From Archegozetes longisetosus (lineage: Eukaryota; Arthropoda; Arachnida; Sarcoptiformes; Trhypochthoniidae): 64,000 nucleotides of DNA. The notes under the pieces were generated by a model. The model was not told where the DNA came from. It searched no databases and worked only from the letters and a program-made list of their open reading frames with translations. Positions 48,901-62,500 of this stretch are shown one piece after another. Where the stretch lies: positions 8,604,001 to 8,668,000 of the forward strand of contig JAEMBT020000005.1 of NCBI GenBank assembly GCA_018873245.2, in the 5' to 3' direction. The translations under genes were made by a program, and so were the position numbers. Position 1 is the first letter of the stretch; every line of letters starts with the position of its first letter.

Positions 48901-51900
48901 TCGCATATTTTCATAGCTTACAAGTACTTTCAATCGTTAATTAATGTATTATTATCTGCTTCGTTTTTTTTCAATCGTATTCTACATAATTTCTATTGAC
49001 ACAACGTATTAATGTTAAACGCATTGTAATCATGTTTAATAGAGTTTTCAATAATTCATTTTTTCAATTATAAGCAATAAGAAAACGTTACTTATAATTG
49101 AAATATTAAATAATGCATTTCAGTTTTCAATGGAGTCTCTCTTTGTTCATATTTGAAACGTTTCTTTTCTTTACTCGCACAAAACCATTAATTTTTTGCT
49201 TGCATATGATTAAAAGTATTTTTGAATTTTATTTGCATACATCATGTTGAAAGCCTGATATAGTCAAATGAGTGCTATTGTGTGTTACATATCTGCAATG
49301 TTGTTTCAATTAGAGACAGCACACGATAGCACTCTAAACATGATATGAATTATTTGCGTCGGCTGTTACTATAGATTAGAAATGTTTTCATGTTTGTTTT
49401 CCATACAATTTTCTAAATTTCAAAATTGATCGGATTGTAAGCAATGGAGAACATTTGATGAGCTGACTTGCGAGTCAATGTAATTTAATACTAGCCATTA
49501 TGGAGTAGCAATAAAATACAGTATCACAGAAACCAGATTTGAATTCACTTCACAAGAGCAAATGGGTAGGCATTGGCTCTTAAGTTGCAATTATTATAGA
49601 ACATTTAACTTAGCCCGGGAGTAGTAAGAAGTTAGAGTTAGACTCAATGAAAATCAATGAACTGCTCAGAGCAGAGCCAACTCTAAACAATTGCAATTGT
49701 TCTATGTGTACAGTGCAAAACTTAAGGATTAACGATAGCAACTAGACCGTTGCGCTGTCAATCTACCTGTGGTGTACATTAATTGTTATCAATTTTGATT
49801 TAATTTGTAATTTACTTTGATTACCACATTGAATATTCCATGTTTTTAATATTTTCGATATTATGATCTGATGTAAAGTGGTTGAACCTCTGGTTGCTGT
49901 CACGGATTAAGTTTGGAGTGTATAAAATAGTAGCAATCATATAAGACTCAGAGTCAAAAGTTTCTTAATGGCAATTGATATCTTAGTATAGATGGGTTGG
50001 AAGTTATGTGCCATTTTCAGGTCAAATATTGTACTCCAATATGAAATCAATTTTTTCAGTATTTCATTCCGAAAGTGTCGCCCAAACAGTGGTTTTCTCT
50101 TAAGACTACTGATGCTGAATAAAATACAATCTGCTAAAGATACGAGTGAGTACTTCGATCAACTTTTCAGTATTATATAGGCTTTTGAGTGCACTTTCAA
50201 CAAATTTTGATTGACTTTAATTCTCTGTTAGCTGTCATTGTTAGAAAAAGTCATACTTCTAGAAGTGGCACAAAAATATTTTTCCTACTAATGGAAATAC
50301 AATATTAAATTTTGTCATTATCGTACTCCCAATTTAAAACTAGACTCTGATCCCCCAAAATTTGTTTTCATCAAGTTTTATCCGATTGTAAAAATGATTA
50401 TCTAAAAGAAAATTTATTTGATTAAAAGCAACTGAAGGCTAAATAAGGTTTTGTTTGTTTTTCAATTATAGTTATTGTGTCATTCTTCTTATATGATGGC
50501 TTCTTTCAATCTTAATCTTCAAAATAGCCATATTACTATTTGATGCTTACTTATAATTAAAGAGCGACAGTCACAAAGGATTTTATTCTGAAAACATGTC
50601 ATTTTTAATAGACTAATTGCAAATTGTGTTTTCAGTTTAAAATCTTTTTTATATGAAAGCTTATGTCGAAATTGCAATTTCTACTCGATAATTGCGATTC
50701 ATAGCAAGAAATGAGGCAAAGCAAACGTTTAAGTCTTTAAACTTGAATCTCTGTAGCAAAACACGCATTAAATTTAATCTCTTTTTGACAGTATTAAAGA
50801 TTTAAAATAGACTAACTAATTGTCTTACTGCAAACTTCGTAGGGAAAACTGACGGACTTGTAAAATGTAATTTAGAAATTAAAGTCAGATTTAACCTTTC
50901 TCACGCTTCAGTCAGAAGCGGACAAAATTGGGATAGTATTGAAAATTGGATGTCTAATAAAATTTAATCGGGTATGTAATTTAAGGCTTAATGTGGAGCA
51001 ATATTTTTTCTTAAATACATAGGTTTATAAAGAGTAACACCCAAACACCCATTTGTGTTTAGGAGAGCGTTTGTAACTTTGCCCAGAGCTAGTTTATTAT
51101 GCATTCGAATTATCGCGAATTATTAGATCAATAATGCGAGTAAAGGTCTTCAAACAAGTCATAAATATTTAATGCGATGGCATGCGATTCATACGGCTGT
51201 GGTGCTCATCAGGGCATTGCACACATTTTGTTAAACGCACATTTTTATTATACAGGTATATAAAAACAGATTTCTATCTGCTTCGCCCTTTTACATCCAA
51301 CAAGTTCGCTCTATAAGGTCGCGCTTTTTAATCCTTTTTTATGCGTAGAATCATTTTGAAAAACACCTTACAGTGCTTCATGTTATACATATATCGATTG
51401 AAAAGCCACAAATTCAGATTTTCGTCTCATTTGTCAAATATTTCAGAGTGAAATAAGATAGATTTTTGGAAAGCATCTACAAATCAAATGTAGAAAATGC
51501 GAGAGTCAATTTTAAAGCTTTAAATAATTAAACTTCCCAAAATAGTTGAATCTTTTGTTAAAGCTTAGCAATAATGGGAGGATTTCATATTTGATTACTT
51601 TATACCTTAATATTGAAATCTAAAGTTTGTACGAACTTTTTCTATTAAATAACATAAAAGTTGAAGAGTACTCGGCATTTATTTGATCAAATAAAAGATT
51701 TCGTATTATTACGACTGATATTAGATTGAATTGAATTTTGCTAGCCTACCCTTACTCGATTTCTTTTTTAGTTTATATCAAATATGAGCCAAATATAATT
51801 TCTCAAAAACTCTTTTTGTTTGAGTTCTGTAAGCCTAATACAATCGATGGATTCTAAAATTCATTTCAGTGTTTCATATTCGGTACTGTTATGTGTTTAG

Positions 51901-54900
51901 AAAACCTGAAGTACGCGAACAAGTTGAGTTATCGATGCCTTAATGCTGTCGAGTTTAATTTTTTACTTCTTTCTTTTCAAGTGTGAAGGATTGAGATAGT
52001 GATAAACCTTACGAAGGAGTTGGTATTTTACCAAAATTGAAACGTAATCCTTTAGAAGTTGGGTCAAATTAAATTTTGTTCGACTCAAACTTTAAGTAGT
52101 GAACAAAATAAAAAGTTTAAAATCATCTATAGTACTCGTAATATTATCTAAAATAACTTTAAATCTCATCATATACTAATAAATATATGATCAAACACCA
52201 GATCAACCCACAAAAATAAAACTACTCAAGCTATCTTTAAATTTGATTTCAAAAATAAACATTTGTCTTGTTTTTAATCTTGATTAGAAATCAAAGTGCG
52301 GGTTGTTATTCTGGACATGTCATAATAGAAGAACACAATCACACCATTTCATCCCAAAACAGTGGACATGGATCGGGTCAACAAGCCCGAGGATTTCCAG
52401 AATTAATGTCAGCTCTGAAGAGGCATGAAGAGGGACGCAAACAACAATCCAGTCATGACGACAGAGCAGATGAAGAAGAAGACTATACCAATAAGAGGAT
52501 AACGTCATCGACTGCTTCCGCACCACTTCAATTCGGAAGATTTTGCGGCCAAATGTCGGTAAGTATTGAAGAAGAAAAGAAAATTAGCTTTTTTGTGTGC
52601 GATATTGATCTGATATCTAATATCTTTCGTATTGTCAGGTTCGGAGTGCGACCTATTTTAGTGAACGAAATAACGTTAGTCTAATAATCTATGTTCCGAG
52701 TCGTGCATCAGTTCTCACGTATTCGTTTAGCTTGTATCTAACCTACAAGTTTCTACCATCGCGACCAGCAGTCACTCGTTTTGGACCTCCGAGTGAGTCA
52801 TCTATTCGTTCGTTTGATCTAATTTACAATCTAGCTGTATTGAGTCGATCCAGTAAAACTCATACAAATATATTGTGAAGATCATTAGTGATTTAGTTTT
52901 GCTTAACTAAAATTTTAGATTGTTCAATTAGCATAAAGATATTCTAATGTTTGATGTAGAGATAACTAATTGTTGAGCTAAGAATAGAAATTGTAACTTA
53001 ACTTTCCTAGGAAAACAGCAATTTTTTACAGATCAAATATCTTATCAAAATATTGAACGCAAGAAAATTTGAGTAAGCTTAATTTAGATGCTTTCTCGTA
53101 GATTGAATAGAGAGTAAATAATATCGATTCATGAAAGAAATACAACTAAAGCCAGCATTAATATGATTGAAACATCAATTATTAATGACTAGATCTGATG
53201 ATATATACTTGTTATTGTTTTAAATTTGTAGGTGATCCGTTTGAGTTGGGCATTAAGTTGGCGAACACGTACTGCGATCGTGTCTTCGATGATTGTTCGA
53301 CCTCGAAAAAGTGCAAAATTAGAAGTCCCAATTGGCCTGGATTTTACAACAGGAATATCACGTGCAAATTCTGGATAAGACATTACGCACCAGTTCCAGC
53401 TGGACATAGGGCTCGAATTGTAGTCTCACAGGTTATTATCATATCAATTTATTTGTAATAAGACTTTGCCTCAAATCAAGTTAGTTTTTCAGTTCAGTTT
53501 AAGTCAAAATAATGTGCAGTTGAGTGAAAAAGTTTCAGATTTAACGAGATGTTGTCATGTTTGATATTATAATTTAGCGATTTATCGATTATTTGAAAAA
53601 TGCTTTCCAGAACAACGAATACAAGATATCTCTATTCACTGGCTCGAGTTCAGCTTCAGATCATTCGACTTCAAGTTCATTACAATCTGAATGTCCACTT
53701 GATGTGGTTCGCATATATGACGGGCAAACAGAACAATCGCCTGTTCTAATCGAATTTTGTGGCTCTGGAGCATTGCCTTCTATAGTGACTTCAAAGCCGG
53801 AAATGCTTGTAGTGCTTAAGAGTGCGCCAAATCAAATCCTCTACAATTCAAGATTAGAACTTAATGTTGCGGTAAAACTAGAGAAAGTTCACGACTCGAC
53901 CAACTCTGTCGAGAGAACAGGTCTGTGCGACTTTGTTTATGACGCCTCAAAGATTAGAAGTGGTTTGATTGAGACACCAAAGCACTCGATCCCATCGAAC
54001 ACGACGTGCACTTTTAAGTTAGTTTCACCGAATCCTTCAGATCGGGTTTGGCTTTATTTTATGTCATACTTCGTACAAGACAAGCATCACTGGTCGAATC
54101 AAGAACTTTGTGATGTTAGTAGACTTGAAATTTATGACTATGTGTTAATGCAGCCCAAAACTAATGATACTCACCAACAAAAGCAAAGATTGTATAGTTA
54201 TTGCGAAAAGACATCGCCTAAGATTTGTGGCAGAGCTGCTGATGCCAAGAACTATCTACCCCTTAATCCTTGCACATATCCTAATGAAAGCTACTTATCG
54301 GGAGGCCCTGAGCTAGTTATCAAACAAGAATACTATAAACACTACGACTTATACGTTAGACGCGGCAGTTTTGCGGCAAGATTTGAGTTTATCGATACAC
54401 ATCAAGACGGCAATCAGATCGATGACAAATTATGTGATAGAGAGATCAATAGCGGGGGCAAATACCGAAAAGGAAGAATTAGCTCACCTAGGAATTTGTT
54501 TTTGTACGGTAGAGGCGGACGAGAAAATATTTCATGTAGTTATTACTTAAAGGGCACTATTAAACAGAGGGTTCGCATTGTTTTCGATACTATTCGCATG
54601 CAATCACTTTCATGCGAACAACTCTTTGATCCTCTAACCAATCAATATCAGTGTCGGATCTTTCATAATAACAATAGTGGACCCAAAGTGGCCCTTTTGA
54701 CTATCTTAGACACTCAGGCCTCCGAACACATTAGAATCGGCTGTTTGTGCAATGTAGTCACGACTGGCTCAACATCAGTCTCTCTGAATCCTAAAAACTC
54801 GCCTAAAATAGTCTTTGATATGATTTCATCTGATGTTGTTTTGAACTTTTCTCTGACTCGAATGTCTGCGTTCGAAGATTTTAATGATTATGGCTTTGAA

Positions 54901-56119
54901 GCTAGTTTTGAATTTCTGCCTGCCTTTGACTGTGATTCTGGAGGTCTTGTTCAGAGAAGAAATGGTAGCGAGGGAGAAATTCAATATTCTGTGCCTCAAA
55001 ATTATAATTTTGAACGTGACGGACCGCTTAAGTGTAGATGGATTATAGAAGCAGCTTATGGCAAACATTTGTATCTCAAATTTAAAGGTCATTTGGCAAA
55101 TACTAAGTGAGTTTTCAACTATTCTTCCATCCATTTATTTAACAATAATCGTTCTCTAAATTCTTAACTTCTATTGATTTTACGTCAAAACAAATAAACT
55201 TTGTTTTTACTTTTGAATCCTTAAGTTTCTACCCAAAAGAAATTTAGTTGAAAAGTGAACGCATGATAAAAGTCAGACAGCATTCAAATATCTGCCTCTC
55301 ATAATGATTTGGATTCGCAGAACATTCTGTTTAACTTTGATTTATTAATATATCTATTACAGAGATCCTGAATGCCTTAATGGCAATCGGTTTGTGGTCT
55401 ATGCTGGGAATCCCAGGCGTCCAATCGCCACGGTTTGCACGAATAGACCAAAAAGTTTGTTTAATGCAAATACTGTGAGCAATGAGCTAGAAGAATTTGA
55501 TTTATTTTCGTTATCGTGGTATAACGATAGTGACAACTTTGCCAGCTTCAGTGCCAATGACATATACAGTAATTATTATGAAGTCAGAATATTTATTGAG
55601 ATCATGGCTTTCGAACCCGGTACATTCAATGTTAGGTGGCTTGAAGTGACCAAACCTTTTCTAAGGACACAAACAGGAAAAACAATGAGAAATATTAATT
55701 GTAAAGTGGAATGCCCTGAAATAAACGCGTGCATCAGCGACGAACTAGTCTGTGATGGTATCTCTCATTGTCCATCTTCGTACGATGAAAATCCTCAGTT
55801 CTGCAATAAATTTCCGACTATATACGTAGTCTCAATCGGATCGCTTATAATTCTTAGCTCTCTTGTTATCATATTAGTGATTGCTATCTATCGATTTCAT
55901 GATAAGCGACGCTTAAGGCTCAGTCAGACCAGCCATAGTTCGAACAATACTCGTTGTAATCACGATTCTGATTATGTCGATTACCCCGAATATCCCCGTT
56001 TAGGCAGTGAATTAAACTTTCGTTCAATACATGAATGTCATCAAATCCAATATCAAGATGGGATGCCTATGGAGATTACGCGCTCATTTGTGCCGCACTA
56101 TCACAATAATGTGTTTTAA
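42912..56119 (+). CDS. LEV-10-like type I membrane protein, LDLa-CUBx5-LDLa-TM (paralogue 2)
   Basis: Eight exons: 42912-43075, 43193-43395, 46055-46235, 52288-52558, 52639-52792, 53232-53431, 53611-55106, 55363-56119. Junctions are GT-AG with matching phases and the sum of 3426 nt gives 1141 residues. The signal peptide [20 protein letters not shown] lies in exon 1, which then encodes a Ser run from a (CAT)n-type tract. LDLa1 is 85-121 ([13 protein letters not shown] intact for calcium). CUB domains start near Cys124, Cys339, Cys497, Cys666 and Cys832; CUB2 has [14 protein letters not shown] and VVRIYDG. LDLa2 is ~1003-1037 ([14 protein letters not shown]) and the transmembrane helix ~1043-1066. 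The 75-residue tail has several tyrosines ([10 protein letters not shown]). CUB1 has a ~60-residue acidic, His/Gln/Ser-rich insertion. Architecture matches LEV-10 plus an extra LDLa. A role in receptor clustering is inference only. Confidence 0.88.
43765..43837 (+). repeat. Tandem repeat of a 13 bp unit in intron 2
   Basis: Five to six copies of GTGTTGAAAACTC (variants GTATTG, GGGTTG, ...ACTA) in the intron of the second CUB gene. Confidence 0.9.
44929..45151 (+). repeat. Dispersed ~200 bp MITE-like family, copy 3
   Basis: Best-preserved copy: starts ACTTAATAACCGACGGTAGC and ends AAGGATTATTAAGT then TGAGTGT. Start and end are imperfect inverted repeats. It lies within intron 2 of the second CUB gene. 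Confidence 0.75.
45915..45970 (+). repeat. (CT)n microsatellite in intron 2
   Basis: A pure CT run of about 55 bp, preceded by a degenerate CTCTTCTCTCTC stretch, 85 bp upstream of the exon 3 acceptor. A pyrimidine tract here could influence branch-point or acceptor use. Confidence 0.97.
46236..52287 (+). other. Intron 3 of the second CUB gene (6.05 kb)
   Basis: The largest intron in the window (AA|GTATGT ... GATTAG|A), in the middle of CUB1. It contains copy 4 of the dispersed repeat. No exon was found inside, and the split AAA codon reads correctly across it. Confidence 0.75.
49720..49922 (+). repeat. Dispersed ~200 bp MITE-like family, copy 4
   Basis: Starts ACTTAAGGATTAACGATAGC and ends GGTTGCTGTCACGGATTAAG then GGAGTGTATA. 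It lies within intron 3 of the second CUB gene. Confidence 0.7.
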
Positions 56120-56244
56120 TAATGATATATCTATAAAAAAAACTTAAGGTTTTACACACAACCAGTCATATTATCAAAATAATTGCTCAAGTGATTGCCG
56201 GTGTCTTTACTCTAGTGCGTAAATGGATCAAAAAGTCAGCTGTA

Positions 56245-56250
56245 AATAAA
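56245..56250 (+). promoter_or_regulatory. Candidate polyadenylation signal of the second CUB gene
   Basis: AATAAA about 125 bp after the TAA stop; another (AAATAAAT) follows near 56265. Either would fit the 3' end. Confidence 0.5.
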
Positions 56251-56484
56251 GAGTAAGAGACAAAATAAATGAATGAAACACTAGCTAAAGCTGAACCAGA
56301 AGTTACCAAATCAACAGAATAAAAACAAGGCCAGATCTGTCCAATTGGTGTAAAAAAGATGGCAAGGAAAATCAGTTATTTTTGCTTTAGCTGTCGAAAA
56401 GTGCCTTTTATTGATTGCTTAAAGGGAGTGAGAAAGAAAGACAAACTATAAGACAATAGTGTACCGCATACTAACTGTATTATA

Positions 56485-56592
56485 CAGTGTAGTGGGCTCT
56501 ACTGTGTAGTAGGTTCTACCGTATAGTGGGCTATACTGTGTAGTAGGTTCTACCGTATAGTAGGCTCTACTGTATAGCAGACTCCACTGTAT
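56485..56592 (+). repeat. Tandem repeat, about six 17 bp units
   Basis: Units of CTGTGTAGTAGGTTCTA alternate with CCGTATAGTGGGCTATA, suggesting a 34 bp higher-order unit that has itself been duplicated. It is ~370 bp downstream of the second CUB gene. Confidence 0.9.
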
Positions 56593-59500
56593 CTTTTATT
56601 GAGAAATCAGCTTTGAGGTGCTATCAATTTTGCTTTATTCAGATTAAACATAAAACAAGCCTAACAGTAATGCTTGTTCCCTAGTCATATAAATATTGAA
56701 CTCATATTCGCTTTTTTCACTTTCTATCAGATCAGATCAGAGTGAGACCAGAAATCTGATTTACTTTTTATGTTGAAATATAAGCAAAGATACGATCCGC
56801 AAGTTTGTAACAAAGAATCGCAACTTGAAAGAGCGAAGAATTAGAGTGAAGTTCACATGAAATTACGTGATGTATATTTGATTTAGAAAGTGTAAAATTA
56901 ATATCATTTATCAAAAATTACACTTAAAACGTGACAATTTGTAAGAAAATCTTATTTTTCTTAAAAGGTAGAAATATTTCAACAATCAAAGCAATCCTTT
57001 ATTTATTAAACTCATAAAAGTCAACATTTTGTTTAATCTTTTAGTTTAGAACTTGAGAAATAAGGCTTTAAAATTAATGTTGCATTTAATGAAAATTTTA
57101 TTTAGTGTTCGCTAAGGAAACAGAACTCGTTTTCTAAGTTCAACATTTACGACAAAGTTATGTATAGAATAAGTTTACAATGAGTCAAATCTTAAGCGAA
57201 AAACTAATTAATTTAGAGTAAGAAATATGAAAGAAAAGTCTACTGTTTTGTACTTAAAAGTCACTTTAATGTGGATATATTGTTATCTATAGTGGTTTGA
57301 AATGGCCGCATATTCGCTAAGCGAGAAAACAATTAAGTCTCATTATTACTACTGGGGTTAGAAAGGGGAGGGACGACACCAAAAACAATTTGCATTCCTA
57401 TGTAATATAAATTCATTGTTCAATATGTTGTGCTGTTATACCGGTATATATGTTACATCATATACTGACATTGCTCTTTTTTAAATAGACAGGAGACATT
57501 GATTTCTAAGAATGCTTTTCCTAATATAGCTCGATCTTCCTAATAATAGTTCACATTGAAACAATACCTCTCCTCGAACTTTATATTTTATTTATTTCAG
57601 CTTTCAATCAACTTCTAAAACAAATGAATCGATGATTCTGCTCGATTCTGCTCGAAAAACCTTTTTCATCTAGTAAAAGTAAATCCTCTTATCCCAGTAT
57701 TACTTGTGTTTTAATCTTTGGTTTTTTGATCAAATAGAAGATTGACTGAACTTATATGTGATGGATAGATGAAAATAAATTAGATTTTGTTGTATACAAA
57801 AAGCATTTCTGATGATAGGAATCTGTATTGAAAAGAATTATTAGTCAAAATATTTGAAACATTCAATTTATTTACTTATAAGCTTGAATAGGTAGAAGAG
57901 ACTCTTATAAATCAAAGCCCAAAGTTATTTCGTTTGACAAAAACTGTCTCCTCTCTCGAAAAAACTTCATATTGAATCAATAACTCAGATAAAGCACTCA
58001 ATCGTTTAGGTTTAATGGTTTATTGTAAAGAAATTCCGTTTTCCTATTGAGAAGCTCTCAAAACTAGTCCTAAATTAAAAGTGTATCATAAATAAAAGTA
58101 ATAAATTCCTTATAAGTGAACATAAAAAATTACTCAATTCATTGAGAAGTGAAATTTGTTTTGTACATTGAGCGCACATATGAATAAAATTGATCTAACA
58201 TCGTATAACTATCTCTTACATAAGATTTTTATATGTTTTTCTTATATAATATAAAAGCAATGTGTTTAAAAAAGCAAACAATCATATTGTTGAATGTATG
58301 GGGATATAACATAACATAACATAACTTATCATGTTCTTTACTGATGCCAACAAAAAACCCCACTATTTATTCATCTCTTTATGTATGAAGTATTCTTGGA
58401 ATTTCTATTGCTCTGTTGTGTCAGGTTATTGTACTTAGACTAAGATGCAAAAAATATAACAAAAAATATAAGTATGGACAAATGTTCTGCTCAACTTTCT
58501 TATGTTAAGCTAATCTAAAGGAGCAGCACATCTAATATTTATTTTGGAAATTGATGTGAAAACACTTAAGGGGCTATAAACGCTTATAGATATAGCTGTT
58601 CTGCATATTCCATACACTATTTACCATTAAAGGAAAAGGTGTCTACTTATGTCACAACACATTATATTCACTCTCTTTATCTTTATGTATGAAAATATTT
58701 ATTAATTTTTAAAAGCACACAAAGTTTTGAAACTTGCTTTTTCTCTCTTCTCTGTGTAAATGCTTTGAAAACAAATGGCAATTTATATATATATAAGAAT
58801 TACACGAACACATGATAAAACTGAATCGACAATGAAATACAGACCATTTTTTAAACAAATTATTCAAATATTAAATCAATTTTTTGATGATGTTTTCATT
58901 TTTCTAAAAACTTATCATTTACACCATATTTTTCACTATATTTCAAATTAATTGTTGTTCAGTAAATATGGAGTTGAATATCAGAAAAACATTTAAAGAA
59001 TAAACTTTACGTTCATTAAGAATACGCTCAATAAATATTCATAAGAATTAAGAGTAGTTTTAGTTGAGAGCTATTGAAGTCTAACGTACAAGTTTAATTA
59101 AACGATGTCTTTATAACAAATATGGACATGCATTTGACGAGAAATTTCAATTTATAAAATGTCAACAGAATACATGAATCATGAGAGCATGACTTAACTG
59201 AAAAAGTAAGACAAATACAAGATGTGATTATTCTTGATTCAGTTCAAATTGAGAATTTGCTTTTCCATCAACGAAATACGTTATTGTTTATAATAAGTCA
59301 ATAATAAACATGATTTCAATTGTTTATCTTTGATGTGCTATTCTCAATTTGAAATAAGTTCAATCCCACTAGTCTCGAGGTTTGGTAAACAAAACAAGAA
59401 ATTCAAATTTAAATTACAAGTTCAGCATATATTGTAGTGAATACTAGTAAAAAGAATAGCTTAAAGGGTGAAAAAGTGAAATTTGTCAGCAAAGTATTAA

Positions 59501-62500
59501 GTAAATAGAGATTATTTAAAATTGCTCTACAAATAGAAACCTATATTCTATAATTATAAGAATTTTTATCCTTAACAAATATAGCGTTGATTTACATATT
59601 TTGTTTCCAAACTTTACAAAGTGCATCAAATTTAATTTTAGATCATTAACTTTCATTTAGTTTTATCTTCTTTACAATTACGAAACATCAAACCATTCAT
59701 TTAATATGCAATTTAATGTAAGTTTAAGAGCATCAAATCTCTCGCATAATATCTTAAATACTTTGTAAGCTTTCATTAATGCATAAATAGCCCTGAAAAC
59801 CCATAAACTTAACTTCGGATCCACAGTGCATTGTGTTAAGACTTTAACCAACTTTTAAACTTAAGCATAAGCGATTCTTTAGGAAGAGCTTTGTTTCAAC
59901 ATAATTTAGGGAAATGCATCGATCAAGTCAACAAAAATGTTCAGTTATTTCCAATTTAATTACTTAATTTCAATGAGAAAAGTTGAGGCAACTGTTAGAC
60001 TAAACTGGTCAACATTTAGTCTTGAATCTCGATCAAACCCCAAGCTATGAATTTGTTCTATCAGAAAAATTAATCCCTAACTGCACATTTTAATAACTAA
60101 TTTCTTTCAAGAAATTAAATAACAATTTTCTCACGAGAAAATTGAATATTTCTTTAAAAAATGTTTGAAAAAAGTAATTTGGCATTAAAATAATTTGTTT
60201 GAAGAATATTCAACTTGACAGAGTTTGAGTAGTCATTGATGGATTTGATATTTTCAAATCATTAATACATCGCTTAATGAGAACCCTTAATATTTAAGAT
60301 TAAGCATTTGGGAAAATGTTTTTCTAGTAATGGATTGAAGGGCAATAATATCAGAAGCATTGCTAGCATAAGTTGAGCAAATTTGAGCATTTATCAGTCG
60401 AGATCGTGCAATTTGATAGATATTGTTCCCATTTCTATTAGTCTTTGCGAACCATATCAGAACATTTCTATTAGAGTGTGGTTTGAATATCATATATCTA
60501 TTGGAGCTCTTTCATTGCAGTACTTGTTAGTATTATAAACAGAGTGAGTATAACGCAAAATAATGCTAACTATACAGTACTTTAGTTTCCATGAGTTTGT
60601 ATTAACGAACCTAGTGAGTAGCGAAGCCAGAAGCAGTCTAGAGTGCACTGGCATCTTCAAATCAAATCTCTCGTTAACTTCACCTAAAAAATTGTCTATT
60701 ATTCAATACCAAAATCAACAAATCCACTATAACTACGAAAAATGGAGTTAACTTACTGAAAAATCTAAATTTAAAATCATCACACAATAGGTTTGAATAG
60801 GCAAAGTATATGCTCAGTCAAATTAAATATGATCGATGAGCTGCCGCGCAAAATATTTTAGCTTGGTCATTGAACGTTCTGTGATGTTTAGTTACCAATA
60901 TTTGGTTGCCATGTCGGTCACTCTGTTCATTACTATAAATTTATGTGTGGAGTATGGCAGAAAGAGTGATATAGTCTCTCGGGAAACAGTTTATGCGAAT
61001 AGAAGATGCATTTTTCTTTATTCTAAACACATCTTCACCTCAGAAGCATTCCATCTACTGATTGCATGTGTGGTCATTTTACCTCAACATCTACTGGGAA
61101 TCATAAACTATCGCGATTTATCGTCCTTTCTTTGAGCTAAGTGAGGACTAAAAACAACATATTCTACTATAACTGATAAAATATGGTCTAAATTTGCAAA
61201 GTTTGCGTGTCACGACTGAAACTAATATTGGGTGTGCTTTAGATGCAAAACAATTTATAACCAAATAGTACCTAAAACCTTTCCAGGCCTGAGTCAACTT
61301 GAGCTATATGAAGGGTTATCACGGTTCACAAATTTATTTGATTAGAACTCATCAAGTTTTCAGATAAAATCACAACAGATTTTCCTAAATAAGAATTATT
61401 AAAATGATTGTTGAGGTACTGTATAATATAAGTGTATAAGAAATAAATTGTGCATCTGTATCGAATCCAATCCAGATGTTTACAAATCAGATTTTAATAC
61501 TTATATAGAAATATTTTACTTTACTCCAATTGAATTTTCCAGAAAATTCATTTTTCATTCATCTTTTCCAACTTCCTAACAATTTGAGGTAGTTTTAGTA
61601 ATTTGAAAAGAACTTTATTTTTACCATTATTTTAGAAATGAACGATTTTCATAGCTAACTCAATTAATTTATTTGAACGTTAAGAAAGCCCAAACTTGTA
61701 GTGAAAAGTAATTATCAAAGAGAAGTTAATCAAATAAAATGAAAAAATAAAATAAAATAAAACTAGATAAATCAAGTACTCGATTGTAAGCATACTATGA
61801 AAATGAAATTTTATCAAATATTAGCCAAATTGAACGTTTCATATTTGATGGAGAGAACTAAATAAAAGCGAAAACATGGAGTTTCATGGGCTTATACTGT
61901 GATTGGTTTTTTAGAAAAACATAAAACCCTTTTCTATTATTGCGACCAAGTATTCAAAGCTTAAGTTAAAGCTAACAATACGTTCCTGTAATACCTTTAT
62001 TTATACTTGAATTTATATTAAAAAAAGAAAAATAAGCGCTAAGCTCTTTGTTTATTAATAAAGATATACTGCTCTCTTCTATCCGATACCCAACTGAACA
62101 TAAAATTGAATTTATTTTTCCAAACTCATCTAAGATTCATGTCTTATTGTATTATTTTCTAATCTAAAAGTATCAAATCCTCAGTTATTATTATTTATGT
62201 TCTGATCTTGTTCTCAAAATTTCAAACAATCTCTTTTGAAAACGGAATCCAGAATAATTTTAATACGAAACTAAGCAGAACTTTATAGCTGAGTGGAGAA
62301 TCTACAGTTGTTATTGACTAGTTCTCGTAGTGTACACATTCTCAAATCTAGTTTATTCAAAAGATTAGAGAATTTCAATTTTCATATCAGAATAAAGAAA
62401 AATTGCTTATGAAAGAGAATCAAATCAATAAAAGTCTTTTCAAAGTTATAATTTTATCACAATTTTTCCATTCGCATAATTAGATAATGCTCTAGAAACT

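Noticed and set aside
60836..61135. 99-codon frame with two hydrophobic stretches
   Set aside because: No recognisable family, no neighbouring exons and ordinary local composition.
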